Origin: Dendrolimus kikuchii
Taxonomy: Eukaryota; Arthropoda; Insecta; Lepidoptera; Lasiocampidae
DNA: 64,000 nt
Direction: 5' to 3'
Assembly (NCBI GenBank): GCA_019925095.2
Contig: CM034409.1
Location: 6,637,001 to 6,701,000 of the forward strand
Shown here: positions 36,101 through 51,100 of the stretch, piece by piece
How positions within the stretch are numbered: the stretch's first letter is position 1
Layout of the letters: each line of letters starts with the position of its first letter
Made by a program: the position numbers and the translations under genes
Notes under the pieces: generated by a model
Databases searched by the model: none
What the model saw: only the letters and a program-made list of their open reading frames with translations
Told to the model about the DNA's origin: nothing

Positions 36101-39100
36101 ATTTAAAAAAATATATATTAAATTTCGTTGCCTTTTTTATCTTTAAAACGTAGAAATTAGGAATTCGGTTAAAAACTATAAAATCGGCTAATTCTGGCAA
36201 AATTAAAAAAAAAATCAATGATAAAACATCACATAACCAAAACAGACATAAAACTATAAACTGCTACTAAAACACCAAAGCACTTACTTACCTAAGTTTC
36301 ATTAAGGTTAGTAAAATTAAAAATATATAAAATTAAAAAAAGACATAAAAAGCAGCAAACTAACATCATTAGCCACAACGGAGACCTTCTCAGCACTATC
36401 ATTACACGAATTAACGACACTATACATAGTGCTATTCTGCGGCTTTACCCGCATTTGCTTCCTCCTTAGATGCTCGAAGCTGTTCATTAATTCTGGCTCG
36501 TATTTCCTTCGCATTGTTGAGTTCCAGTGGTTTTTTATTGCATTGTCGGTCCTGGAATTAAAATATAAATGAAGTGATCCAATCAAAACAACAGTTTGTG
36601 ACTAATAAACGTTATTAATGAAACTAAATGAAGTGGTCCTGTCATAGCAATAGTTTAAGACTAGGGAACTATATTATTGAACCAAATGAAGTAATACTAT
36701 CCCGGCAACAGTGTAAGACTAATAAACGTTATTAATGAAACTAAATGAAGTGGTCCTATCATAGCAATAGTTTTAAACTAGGGAACTATATTATTGAAAA
36801 AAATGAAGTAATACTATCAGGGCAACCGTGTAAGACTAATAAACGATATTAATGAAACTAAATGAAGTGGTCCTGTCATAGCAATAGTTTTAAACTAGGG
36901 AACTATATTATTGTATTAAATGAAGTAATCCTTCAGGCAAAAGTGTGAAATTAATAAACTATATTAATGAAACTAAATCAAGTGGTCCTGTCATAACAAT
37001 AGTTTCAAATTAAGTGGCCCAATCATGATAAAATTTTGAGCTATTTCACATACCTGCCGGGTAATAGTTTTGCAATTTTCGCCCACTGGTTCCCTAACTG
37101 TGTGTGCGCCTGATAAATAATCCTATCTTCATGCTCTGTCCATGCGCATTTCTTTATTGACGGGTTCAGATGATTGTGCCACCTTTCCCTGGAGAAATAA
37201 AATAAAAATCAGTCAAGCGCATGTTGTTTGTGCACTACGAAGAGTTTCGTAGAAGAAACTCAACGCACGCCGTAGGTTCTCGTCTACAGACAAGCCTCAC
37301 ACGCCTTCTCCTGGTCTTCTGCGACGCAAACATATCGATGACGTTTTCGAAATTAGTTACATCTGTCTCTTCTTATTATAGTATAATTTGATTTTTAAGT
37401 TTAATAATTGGCGATTTTTCAATTTGTTTTATCTTGAAGTAGGCAAATGGGCAGACGGCCCACCTGATGGAAAGTGGTTACCGTCGTCTATGGACGTTTA
37501 CAACACCAGGGGTGACGCCAACGCGTTGTCGACCTCTAACAAAATTTATAACGCCCTGCTTAAAGAACCCCATGTCATAGCGCAAAGGGAAAACCGCGGC
37601 GGGAAGTTCCCTCCAGATCATTGTTGTACGCGGTATAAATGTTCTAAAGAACCGTTGCGTAGTTGAGGATGGAGCTCAAGGAAATGAGGCGTTGGCACCA
37701 GATCAAACAGTTCCTCGGAACATTCCCTGTTATACAGGCGGTAAAATACGCAGAGGGACGCAAATAATGCGCCCAGGGCTAGTGCCATACGCCTCTGATT
37801 ATGGCTAATATACAACGGACAAGTTTGTGCCTTAAATGTTATTTACTTACCTGCATTGTTTTCCTATCCTGCCTTTCAGATGGCGCGCGATTATCGTCCA
37901 TTTCTTTGGCCCGTATTTTGCAACTAATTCTACGACTTTCTCGTCCTCCTATAAAAGAGATATTTTTTTTTATAATTACATCAAAAAACAACAACATAAC
38001 AAGTCGTTGTAGCTTTGTGGTTAGCGAACGCGTCTCAAACTCAAAGGCTGCGGGTTCGATCTTGACCGGAACGCATGCACCACTTAGTCAGTTTTCTGAT
38101 CTAATTTGCATATTGTTACAATTACCACGTGCTAACATCGATGAAGGAAAAACATCGTGATACAACCTGCACATCGAGACAACCGATGTGTCAAACCTGC
38201 CAAGCCGCCTTGGACAAGCGTGGCGGGTATACTGTACGTCCGTATAATGGGATGCCCGAGACTAGCAGTGGGACATTTTTGAGCTGATATATTTTACAAT
38301 CTGAACTCAAGAGTTTATTGTTCAAGTAATACTTACTTAAGCTACAGTTGTTTACAGTTTGTAGAATAAATTCACTAACATTTAGTTGTAAATATTTTTA
38401 TTAAATTTATTTAGGTATATTATTGTATAATTCTTATATATATTTTGTTTATTAATGTAATGGTTCAAAGTTACCTACATACTTGGGGTCTTAGGACATA
38501 TGAGATTTTGGAGGTGGGCACTGAAAACCAGTGCTGTGTCGGAACATGTTTCGGCATAGCGAAAGACTGAGTGCCAACCTCATTTCATATGCGGCTTTCA
38601 GTTATTGTTATTTTCTTATCAGTTTGTATTGTGTGAGCCGCAATTTGAAATGAATATTTTCTTTCTTTCTTTCTTCTAAGAGTGTATGAAAGCGTATCCG
38701 TCGCCTTTACGTGTATGTTTTACAAAATCGAACACCCGTGTGAACGAAATGGTGGCTACAGCTAGTCTTGTATAAAACCAATTAACATTATCGTCCTAAT
38801 AATATCTACCTACTGAGCATCAATGTACATTCGAATATAAAAACCCACAAAAAATCAGAAGAAAAACATCCGATCATCTGTTTGGCGTGCGAATATTCGT
38901 TACTACACAAGGTGAACTTCTTTACGTGGGCGAATAATTGCAACATTGGACTATGTTTGATTTCTGAATGGAGTGGCCAAAGCACTTTCTTAATTAACTG
39001 ATAGCTGTATCATAAAAGGGATACTGTCCTCTAATTTTATAATTGCAGACAAACATACGTAATATATATTCCCTATGTAAGCAACGTATGCTTCAGTTAT

Positions 39101-42100
39101 GGAAAACTCTGGAGTCGACACACGCAGACCATAGTAAATAGTGGAAAGTTCATTCACGTAATTGTCCATGCCAGGAATTGGATACGAGACCTGTGCGCTC
39201 TAGTGAGATAAGGCGGTAAAGGTTTAGACCTCTGAACCCCAGGGGCTGTTCTCGTAATACTAGTAATATAACTAAATAACATATATACCTAAATATCTTG
39301 AAAGTTAGTTCTACTTCATTGGCTAGATGTCACTAATATCAACTTAATCTGATTTTACGTACTTAACATTGTGGATGTGGATTATTTATCTATGGAGTTT
39401 TGATACTTTGTTGAAATATGAAATTTAATAGAAACTTATGAAGACTTCCAAATTTTGACTGATTTTTAAATAATAAAATGTTGATTCAAAGTTTGAGAGG
39501 TGTTTTGTATACATCTACTTTACATTTGTTATGTGTTTTAGTGGACGTTTTTCACTCATAGTTATTCTTAAATGGCCGCACTTAGATTAATTGTAAAATT
39601 ACATTATAATTACCTAGAGCTTTCAGATAAGAAGTATCCTATGTCAACGTACTATCTTTAAATGAATGCGATGAGTACATATAATTATGTTAATGTGTTC
39701 TTTCTTAAAATTGTTGTGAAGTCTTCATAACATGTAATTTAATTTTTAATTAAGAACTTGGACACTAACAACTATTATGATTGTCCAATGCGAAAAATAT
39801 TGAATGTAATAAATCATGCAGGTCCATAAATAACCTGTGTTTAAACAGACAAATTACAGTCCAAAAGCGATTCCTTGCAATTTCAGATCAATGATGTAAC
39901 GTGGAGAAAAAATTCAAATTTATGATCGGACGAATCAGCTGGGCGGTTTAAGGATATCCTTTCAAATTTATTGAATGGGCGTATTTGGGATTAAAGTAGA
40001 GTTTGTCATCTCATGTCATCTCTATATCTTCCTCTATTTTAGATTACCACTGATAGAAAATTGACATTACTGATATGGTCTTTTTTAATCACTATTCTCT
40101 CTTTTTTAACCACTATTCTCTCTTTTTTCGCCTTGTCCCAATTATTTAGATCGACACAATATCTTTACCTTCCATATTCCTCTATTCTGACATACGTCCT
40201 CTGTCACACCACAAATCATCATACCATCCTTCACACAATCCATCCATCTTTTTCTTGGTCCACAATACATACCAATAAATTTTCCAGTTTAACATTTTTT
40301 GTTACGTGACTTTCATACCTTCTCATTAGATGCCCATACTAAGCATACTAACTTTGACTTCAACCTCTCAACTTTTAAGTTACAAATTTTAACTATTATT
40401 ATAGTGATATATAGAAACCTTTTGTAAATTACTCATATCAGAACTACATAAAGCAATATAGTACTTACATCATAAGTTTTAAAAAATCTTAAATGAATAA
40501 CGAATACGTTTAGAATATAAAAATTATGACATCACCATTATCTTATACAAATAAGTCAATAAAATACATATGATGCTCCAAATATTTATTATATTTGTAT
40601 AATTCTTTACACATTTCGCAATGATCCATCATTGGGCAAACACACGTGTCAGCTGACAAACACAAAAAATTCAAGTTGACCGAGTCAAGGGCGAGCATAA
40701 CTCACGCTCCGACGATTATGGAGTTTGTGACATAATATGTATATAATTTTGCATACTTGTTAACAGAGCCTCGCCAGCCAGCCATTTTGGCAAAAGTGGA
40801 ACACTTATCTTTTCGCCATAATCGTAATAGAGTGGCGTGAAACGGGTTCGCCATTGGAATTATCATTTTTTTTTATTATCGCTGGAGTACAGCCAACAGG
40901 CAGACAGCCCACCTGATGGAAAGCGGTTACTGTCGTCTATGGACATTTGCTGCCGGTCTCGAAGAAATTTTATGAAACCCTTTTTAATAAACCCCATATT
41001 GTAGCGGTGTGGGAGAACCACGGGTGGGAGTGCGCAAGAGAAACGTTCTAGAGAACTGTTGCGTACAAGAGCGAAGCGGCTCAAGGAAGTGGGGATGAAC
41101 GCCCAGCCGATGGCGTGCGGGGCGGTGGTAAAAAGAAGACGAAGGCAATTATACCGAAATAAGGCAAAAGTACAATTGAGACGATAGTGTCCGGCGATTT
41201 TGACGAGATATTTATAGCAGAATTGGGCCCCTGGTATATTAATACGACATTTCAAAAGACAAGCAAAACGCAATCATGACGTCAAAACATCACAACCGTC
41301 TTACAATAAAATAATAAGGAATATTTCTACCATCTATGGTATAAAAACAATAAACGGGCACACCTATTATATGATAAAAAAAAATGAAGTCGTGAGAAAC
41401 GGATCAAGTTTTTTGAGTTTTTCCATCACAAGTTAGCATGATATTGTATAATAAGGATACGCATGACAATAAATATTTAAATTACCATCTATCTTATAAT
41501 AGAATATTAGTAATTGATTAACATAATGGTGCGCCTTCATCTGTGATAGTGTTACAAGATATAGGCCGTTTAAAATAACAAAACTGACCACTATAATATA
41601 TAATCTGCCGTTAGGCCGCCCCAAATATTATAATTTTCAGGTGTAATATAATTTTTTAATTTTGTGTTTTTTTTTTGGTGAGGTGAATATTTTGGGTTCA
41701 ATAAAAGAGATTTACCTTAAAATTGGTTGAAATTTGACATAAGTTCCATACAAGTAATGTCAACATTCAATCTATGTTAAGGCAGTAAGTGAATAGTTTT
41801 GAGGACCCGGAGACGCAGGTATGCGCAAGATCTTCTCCCGTAATACCGCTGCAGAGGCCCTCCAGCATCTAGGGAGCGGAGGATTCATCCTCTTGTTGAC
41901 GAAGTGAGTTTGTCCTGCTTCCCGGGGCACTGACAAGCTCTGATGCGCAGGATCAGCGTGGGCGTAACTATGTTCTAAGTCTCACGCTCTTCCTACCATA
42001 AGCGCGGGGCACATGGGAGGAGGGTGGTTTTAGTGGAGTATTGGCCCATAGGTTGCCTCTCCACATAGAAGGAGACACCTTGCTGAGTCTCCACACATGC

Positions 42101-45100
42101 CAGCGATTGACTCTGTTAACTGCGCTATCTTCAGTGGCTAACTCTCATCGCTTTGGTCTAATCCCTAGCAAAGGACCCGGTAGTGTGCGAAATGCACTTC
42201 CCCCGCCTCAAAAAAAAAAGTAAGTGAATAGTAAGACAGGAAACAGCCATAAGCAGTAAACGTGCTAGTTGTCAATTTTCAATTATATTCGACATACCAA
42301 TAGCTAGCTGGCAGAGACGGGTCTATCCCATGTAGCGCCCGTGTGCAATCAATACAATGGCGCCACCTAGTATGCGCGATCAAAATGGAATAATTACAGT
42401 TATATTTTCAACAGTGAACAGAAATTCGGGTGCAAATGGTACAAATTTAAATGATGGCAGGAAGCAGTAGGTATACGTTTACAACAAAAACTCTCATATA
42501 AACCGTGCTAAAATAGCAACTGCAAATGTATTGTTGTTTCGTTTACTCCCAAGTTGGCCTATACGGATAAGTAGGAAAGACAAAGGTATGTCAATGAAGC
42601 AATCTTTTTTTCTCATTTCTATCTATGACAGTTCTTGTTCAGAGTGTACACGAGCATAAAGTATAAGTATACATTATACAAGTATACCACGGGGGCAGGG
42701 TCTTTGAAAGAGCAGGCGTCACGCCGTGAGCGACGTGTATAATCCGGCGCCCGTATGCGATGCACATCATGCGTTATAAGCCGGCACTGCTAGCTGGCGA
42801 GTTATTGGCGACGGCTGACAGTTTAGCCGTAAACTATTCCGCTTTGGATTTTATTCAATAACCATTAGGCAGCTGTCGATTTGATTGATAACTCTCCTTG
42901 GCTACTTAGTGAACAACCGCTATTTAATTGATTTTTACAATAGCTACCCATCATTACTCAGAACACGCACGGACGCCCCACGAATGCGTTGCAATGCCAT
43001 CGACACGGGTGACTCACGCTGCGTCAAGATGCAACGATAGACTGATTGGCGTTCACATTCAAATGTAGATTATTAATAGAATGCATTGAATTTATGACGC
43101 GGAAGGAACTCTTTGGATCACGAGTTTCTGAACGCACCTTGTATTTGCATAGAATAGTTATTTGCATGGATTTTTATATCTTTATATTATATTGCCTTAT
43201 TAAGGCTGATTTACATGGATCCAGCTACTGACGTCAGGAGCAATCTGACTTCAAAACATTCAATCGGAAATATTGAAGTCAGACTTGGTAGCGTTGTACT
43301 GACTTCAAATCAATATACACAATGCCAATATCAAGTCAGCACTGGCTTCCTTCAGATTTAAAGTCAGTAGCCACTTACTCTAAAACGTCTTTCGTCGTTT
43401 GTTTTCGAACTTATTTTGCTCGTTTTATCATATTTAAGTGCATTTCCATTGTATGTTCCATTTATTTTTGTGTTATACGGATGATATTATTGCAATTTTA
43501 AAGAAATCTTTGCTCTCTCTTTTTCCTATATAAAATTTAATTGACTGTTTCGGGATGATCGGACGGAAACGAACGACGAAAGGCGTGAGTTAAGCAGACA
43601 GGCTAACAGTCCACCTGATGGAAAGTGATTATCACCGCCTATGGATATTTACAACCCCAACGGAGCTACAAATGTGCTGCTGCTCTTTTAAAGTAGACTG
43701 GAACCTGGCCACTAATGCCGAAGCACAACTAAAGGTTGTTACGGCGGTATACTCCATACCAGAGGTGGCAGCCATCTAAACGGGTAAATACCCTACCACC
43801 TGGCAGTGGGTTGTTTTGTCGCCTCTTACGTCTGTCTACGTAGCCGCAAACTATATTCTTTTTCCGTTCCTGCACGGATATAATACTACAATTATACAAT
43901 CAGGACAGTTAACGCAATAAAAATGCCATAAAATATAGCAAACAATAAAACGTGGTATATTTCAAAACACATATAAACTCTAACGGCCAGGCCACGATCT
44001 TTGGCTTATCGACGGGCGGGCCAGCAGAGCAGTATATCTGTCACGTACTCCACATTAGCGACGGTGATAGGCAACCACCAGCACCACCATCTTTGTCACT
44101 CTAGTTCGTTCTTACATTGGGTTTTGTCACGCGTCGCTAAGGTCGGCCGTACAACTCCCTCGAAGCAAGTCATCTGCTTTGCTGCACAGTGCGACTAGTT
44201 GTTGCGTGTTTCATTCCTAAGGCTAAGCAAGCGCTAAGACTAAATTTTTAGCGACACGATTTTGGGAATCGTACCGCAAGAACAGATACTTGGTATTTTA
44301 TCGTATATTCGCTCACTGTCATTGAAACCCTAATGTTGTATCTCTGCGATATTACCGCTCGATAAAAAGTCGTAAGCCGCGCTCAGCCTACTACAGCTAA
44401 CCACTTATATTTTAGTAGCTCTTGGCGTCGCTCTTAATATTCGCGCATAGCTACAAGGTCGTGAACGAGCGGCAAACCGTAAAATACCTGTATGTGCACA
44501 AATTATAAAAGCATGTGTCATGACGAAATAGCTTCTAAGATACATGAATGAATCCATTGTTTAGAGAAACGCATTGTGAATTTTAAGATAAGCAAAAACT
44601 TTATTTATGTTTGTTTGCATCACGCCTGAAGATAACACATCTTTATAGATTGTCCACGAATTTTTAAACGCTTATTTGCGCTATTGACTACTGATACTGA
44701 TTGTGTGTCAGTCCACGCACAATTCAAGGTTCCGCGGAGTTGACAAACGTGCATTACTTTCGTCATTTAACTGCGGAACCGTAAAAAGTATTTAATAGAA
44801 GAAAACCCCATATCTCAGGGTTTACTGAAGAGGTCTTATTCAAATCAATTTTCGTATAAATCAAATCGAATCATTTATTTGCTCAAAGGTTAAGCATTGC
44901 TATTCAACGTAGTAACGCCGCCAACCTTTTGGGAACGTTTCCAGTAAGTGACAGTAGTTTGGGAACAATATTTTATCCATAATTATACCCTCTTTTTTTA
45001 TTTAGTTGTAGTATTTAATTTTCGGTTTGTTTTTTATAGTGTAGTTTAAATTTTTTAAATAATTGTAGAATATATTGTAATAAGTTTTGTGTAAATAAAA

Positions 45101-48100
45101 CTAAAAAGATTTATTTGCTCAAAAACATGGTAAATAAAACATTATATGATGACAATATGTCATTTGATGTTTCACATGTTTTGCCCTTTCAGACATGCAA
45201 ATAGTAATTAAAACAACCCTTAAAAATCATTTAGGCTGGTGTGCATGGACATTTAACTGACAGTTAAAATAAAATAATCCCTGTTTAGCCATATAGTTTT
45301 AGCGATTGCTTCATTTCAACCATCGGTTAAATGTCTGTCTAACATCAATACCAGCCCAAACAAAATCTATCGCTCAATATATTTTTTAAATTACTTCCAT
45401 TTTATTTTTCAAAATGTTTCAATGAATGTACTGCCCATTAAATTCTTAGGTATTTTTTTTTTATTGTAGGAGTTCAGCAGACAGGCAGACGGCCCACTTG
45501 ATGGTATGTGGTTATCATCGCCTATGGACATTTGCAACACCAAAGGTGCTACAAATGCGCTGCTGCTTTCTTAAGGGAGATTGGAACCTAGTCACCAATG
45601 CCGGACTGAATGAATGAATATCATCGTTTACCTACATTTTCAGATCTATATTTTCGTCAATTATTTTTATTTTATTTTCCTGAATAATTCTATTCCTCTG
45701 ATCGCTAGAGCGCATGTTTGTCGCATCCTTGATTTTTTTAAATCACGCTACATCAATATTTTTCGCTAGAATATACTTATCAACAACGTACTTGCATCAA
45801 ACAAATTCTTAAGACTCTAAGAATCAGACTAAGCCGCAGCTTAGCATGGCGACGTTAGCTAGTTTAAGATAATAAAATTACTGATTAAATTCCTAAAATT
45901 TCAATTTAGAACCAGACAAACTTCTAGTCAGCCTGAAATATAAAAGTTCTAAAAACAACCAGCTACTAACAGATACTTCGACTACGGTATTGTAACACGT
46001 TAAGGGGCAAGCAGGGGGTTGGACGAAGTGTGCCATTGTGCGACAAGGGCTGGAAGGGGTACTAAATTTCGTGACGTCAGAATTCAAAATCTAATATAAT
46101 TGCAGTCTATAATCGCTTGTACTATTTATAACTTAATTTATTTTTAATTTTTAATAGTATTTTTAAGTCAAATACATTCGAAAATACAAAATTCTCGTGT
46201 CGCGGTGTTTGTTACCAAACTCCTCCGAAACGGCTGAACAGATTTGTATGAAATTTTGTGTGTATATCGGGTAGGTCTGAGAATCGGCCAACATCTATTT
46301 TGCATACCCCCTAAATGATAAGGGTGACCCACCCCTAAATATATTTTTTTTGTCAAAATTTCTTATTTATATTTTATTATGATTTAGCATTGAAAACTAC
46401 ATACAACCCTAAATTTTCATCCTTCTACCACCAACCCCTATTTTTTAATAGCGATATAAGTACTTTAATTATTTTCTACTCTGTTCAAGTTGATTCGAGT
46501 TTAGATTAACATTTGGTCCCGGTAGATGGCACTGTAATCGGGTTCTAGATTTTTATATTTTAAAAGCAGGACAACGTCTGCCGGGTACAGCTAGTCATTC
46601 ATATATTTAAGATTTAAAACACGAAATTTGAACTATCAACGTAAAACTTCAAAATTTACGTAGTAAAAAAGTTAAAAAAAAAGAAATGCAAAATATGTGA
46701 TGTCACGCTAGAGAGGAGTCTCACAACTGTGACAAGACTTGGGGACGGGTCAAAAATCATGAAATTCCTGTGACGTAATTTTTAACATAGATTTAGAAAA
46801 AATTACAGAAAATATGTAACAAACCTCCTTGGTCCATGGTCCCTTGACTAGCTCCGGATTGACCACCTTCGTCCACCGCTGCTGGCACTGGACGTCGGAT
46901 CTGTCTGTGAACTGGGCCGCAATCAACTCCCAGTTCTCTTTGTACATCTTCACGTAAATTTTTAGCCTTTTGTCCTGTAATGTGAACATTGAATTATGAG
47001 AACAGATTGCTGTGGCTTTTTGATTTGGGTTTAGTTGGACTTCTTATTTTTAAACGTATATTATAAATTAAAAAAAAAAACATATTTTTTTTATTAAGTA
47101 CATACATCTATACTATACTATACTATATTATACTATACTATATTACAAAAAGGAAATATTTGTATTTTTTTATGTTTGTAACGAATAAACTCAAAAACTA
47201 TTGGAACGATTTCAAAATTTCTTTCACCATTAGAATGCTACATTAGCTCAGATGAATATATGCTATATTTATTACTAGAAAAAATTAGGCATCCCTACTA
47301 AAACTTCAATACCCAGTAGGTGGCGCTGGAATCGGGTTCTAGATTTTTATTTTTTCAGAGCGGGCCAACGTCTGCCGAAACCGCTAGTATAAGATATAAC
47401 TATAAACTAGTACAGGGAATGAAACTTAACTTATAATTTATTCTACCTATAATCCCTTAAAACTATAAGTAGAATACTAAGTAGGTCATCGAAGTCCTAA
47501 TAGGTAAGGGTCCTAGAAGGTTGGCTACGTCACCTCGCTGGATCGCCATACTGATTCGTTGTCCGAGATAGGAACCAGCCCTCTGATCCCCCACCACCAA
47601 TTTGTTATTATTATTTCCTACATAATAATACGAAATAGGTAAATGACTGCGACCTCGTCATGATCAAATTCAAGATATTTTAAAGAAAGGCCAAATAAAA
47701 AGCAACTCAAGTAAACGTATATGTATGAACAGATGAGGAATGAGAATGAAAGTAGATTTATTTATTATGGACCATCAACGGGGTATACATCATATACATC
47801 CGCCTTAAATCTAAACAATGCTCATGCTAAATACTCCCTATTATAGGTGGTCACACCATGCATTATGTCATATATTATAAGATGTCAAATGAAAATTTAA
47901 ATTTGCATGAACATATTATAAAATATTAATTAAACAATAAAATAAAAAAATATAAGGAAAAAATAGCAATAATTACACAATACTTAATCTATCTGGGATA
48001 TTATTTTGAAGGATGTATGAGGACTGTCATTAAATATATCGATGTTTTTAGATTTTAGCTATAGGTGAATATTTTCCAAGATTAGTTTTAAATCGTTTTG

Positions 48101-51100
48101 TCTTAAATATTGGACAGGGGTGACGAGGAGGCTTGCGAAGAACATACAATCAAACAGTTCTAATAGTTGAGGACTGTCTCTGTCATTGTGTAATGTAAGA
48201 TAAAGCGGAGTGTTTTTCAGGATTGTAGTAAGATCCATTCTCTCTACCTAGTGCCTCAACGTCCGATGTTGTGTATGTAGTACGACAAATAAACTCAGCA
48301 TCGGGGTCTCCGGATTGAGTATTTTGCCCCAAAAATTGTTGATTAGCGTTAATTTTTTTTGGGGCTGATATAAATTTTTTGTCTGTGGGATGTAATTATT
48401 CGAGCCAAGAGCTAAAATGAATCTAATAATGACAACAGTCTGTGGTTCATGTTACTTTTCGCATAATAAATTCGTCAATTGGGAAAAATTCCAAAACTCA
48501 CGAGGAGACCCTGCTCAGCACGAAATATAACAGTTACTTTGAGAATTTAAGTGATAACATTCGCGTACCTCCTCCTTTGTCCACCTGCCTCTGTTGATAT
48601 TCTTCCGCGCCCCAGAGCTTTTGGTTGGAGCCGGGACATCCTCGCAGGGCACCGAGTCCTCTGAGTACTCGCTGCTCTCTGACTCGTAGGCATCACGTCT
48701 GGAAAAACCAGAGATAACAGGTATTAATTTGACATCTCTATATCTTTTTATTGCTGGTGTATCGCAGACAGGCTAAGTAAGGGCTCGCCAAATGGAAAGT
48801 GGTGATCGACACCTATGGACAGTACCGTTTTAACCATTAAGTTGCGAAAGTGCGAACATAAACTTACGCTCCCCTAACCAACAATAAAAGTTGTCATTTA
48901 ATTTTGTGTTTAATCTTTAAGGTTCCCTAATTCTTACAAGCCTTTATTTAACTTGTAATGTAGGTATGTATGATCAGGTCAAATTTTGCAAATGAATTTT
49001 AAAATATCCTCAGAAGTTTGCAATGAAATTTTGCATACACATTTAAATTGTACGACAAAGCATGGTTAGCTAAGTGACGTCATTCTAAATCCAATATGGC
49101 GGACGGCCTAATATGGTGGACTAGTTATTTTTTCTGCACTCCCATGATATGGGTATCGAATTAAAAGGTTTGCTGGGAATTAATACGAATTAATAAAAAC
49201 AAAAAGTAATTTAATTGTAAAAAATATTTTATTAAACTAGCTTTTGTTTAAAGCTCTACAGATGATAATAAACTTAAATTAAATCAAACCAATCAATTTA
49301 CATTATATATACAATTGACATGATATAAAAGCTTCTCGCGAGATTTAGTTATAATATTACACAATTTGTATCATATAAATTGTGTAATGTAATAAATTGA
49401 TGGGTTTGATTTAATATTTAAAAAAAAATTTAGCTTATCATTTGGTACTCCACTCCAATCAGTCATATAATTATAGCTACTCTTTTTAAAGCGTTACCTA
49501 TCGACTGCAAAAACAAAATCATAATAAAGTTTATTATGTATAGTATTACAATGTCTAAACTGATGCCTACACAGCTGTGTTAGCCAGGACGAGCCTTACA
49601 TCACGTCCAATATCATAGCACTCTCTTCATTGGATAACCAATGAAGAGTGCTATGATGTTAGACGTGATGTAAGGCTCTTGAGTAAATATAACTTCGATC
49701 TTAAAACTGGTTTTTATTTTCACACTAGCAAGTATGTTTCAGTAGTACAAAAATTCTCTCTCCTAATTGATTTTAAAACCCGTGTCTCTTCTCCATTTTT
49801 GAATTCTCACCAATGAGAGCGAGTTTTATACACAACTCTCATTGGTTAGTTTACTCCTTACATCCTGGCTAACACAGCTATATAGGCATAAGTTTAGTCA
49901 TAGAGTTGGTAAGCCGAGCGCGTGGTAACCAGGATCGTGATATATTAAGCAAAGTAAAGAATATAAAAATATCTACAACTATGAACGTGGTAAGTGTATC
50001 CACCATATTTACTCCGCCGGTATCCGAAATTATTTGAAACTTTTACATCAGATTCGTTTACGAATAGAATCTTATTTCGGACATCTGATAGTATCGGTCA
50101 CGGAGCTCCATAACATCTCCGATACAAACAAACGGACGGACGAACGGACATTTCAATTTCAGAAGCGTTTAATTCTTACCAAAATAGCTGCGGAAAAACT
50201 AAAAGAGTATTGTATTCATTCTAAAACGGATACTTGGAGATATCCAGCGATATCCTTAACAAGAAATAATAATAACTAGCGTGTGAGCTTACGTAATCGG
50301 CTCTCCTGAGGCCTCGTTAGGAGTCTTAACATGCGTCTGCTATTATTAGGAAAACGCCCAGTTATTCATTGATTGAAAATCTATTATAAATTAGTTGCGG
50401 ATATGTTTTGCATTATATTTATTATATCCCTAGCAATAGAGACACGGACACTTGTTATAATAAATTCTTAAATGTTTAATTATAAATAACTGGCGTTAAA
50501 ATAACATTTTATAATTTAACTTTTGAAGTGAAACTTATATAGACTGTATTAGGATTTTTTCTGTCACGAAAAAGCGTTACGGTCGTGGTGAGAGGCGGCA
50601 TAATTGTAGAGTAGACGTGGTGAGAGGCGGCATAATGTTAGAGTAGACTATCGATGTTTTAATTGGTTCCGGATCGAATTCAGCTTTTTTTTTGATAAAA
50701 TAAAATATGTTTAAATAAAAAATGCATTCATTAAAATGTACCTAACCTAACCAAATCATAATTTGCAGTAATGTGTGCTGGGATACAAAGTAGAAGTGAA
50801 TCTTCAACGGACAAGTGGAAAAACTAATGGCAACCGACGATGCAAGTACATTAACAATCTGCCTGTAAAACTTCAAGTTAAAATTTTGTTGCGATTCGTT
50901 TTGCAACTTGTCCGGTGCCATTTATCCATTTTAAAATATCATGATATATTTAAATAATTTTAAATCCTTTTCAAACAATAATTAATGCGCTATTTTACTC
51001 CTTTTGCGAATACCTACTTCTGACGACAGAACTAGGTTAGGCTTGCCATATGGTATCTAAATGGAGGACATGACTTTTCGTCAAATTGTCCTCCCGTTCT

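Noticed and set aside
37998..38070. Possible tRNA gene (A and B boxes)
   Set aside because: The cloverleaf does not close well, and the same head and body recur at 9208 and 57575, so it is a tRNA-derived SINE.
43225..43375. Cluster of TGAAGTCAG motifs in both orientations
   Set aside because: No end structure or period could be defined, so it is not reported as a feature of its own.
50034..50279. 81-codon frame on +
   Set aside because: No domain, no clear splice sites, and flanking sequence looks repetitive.
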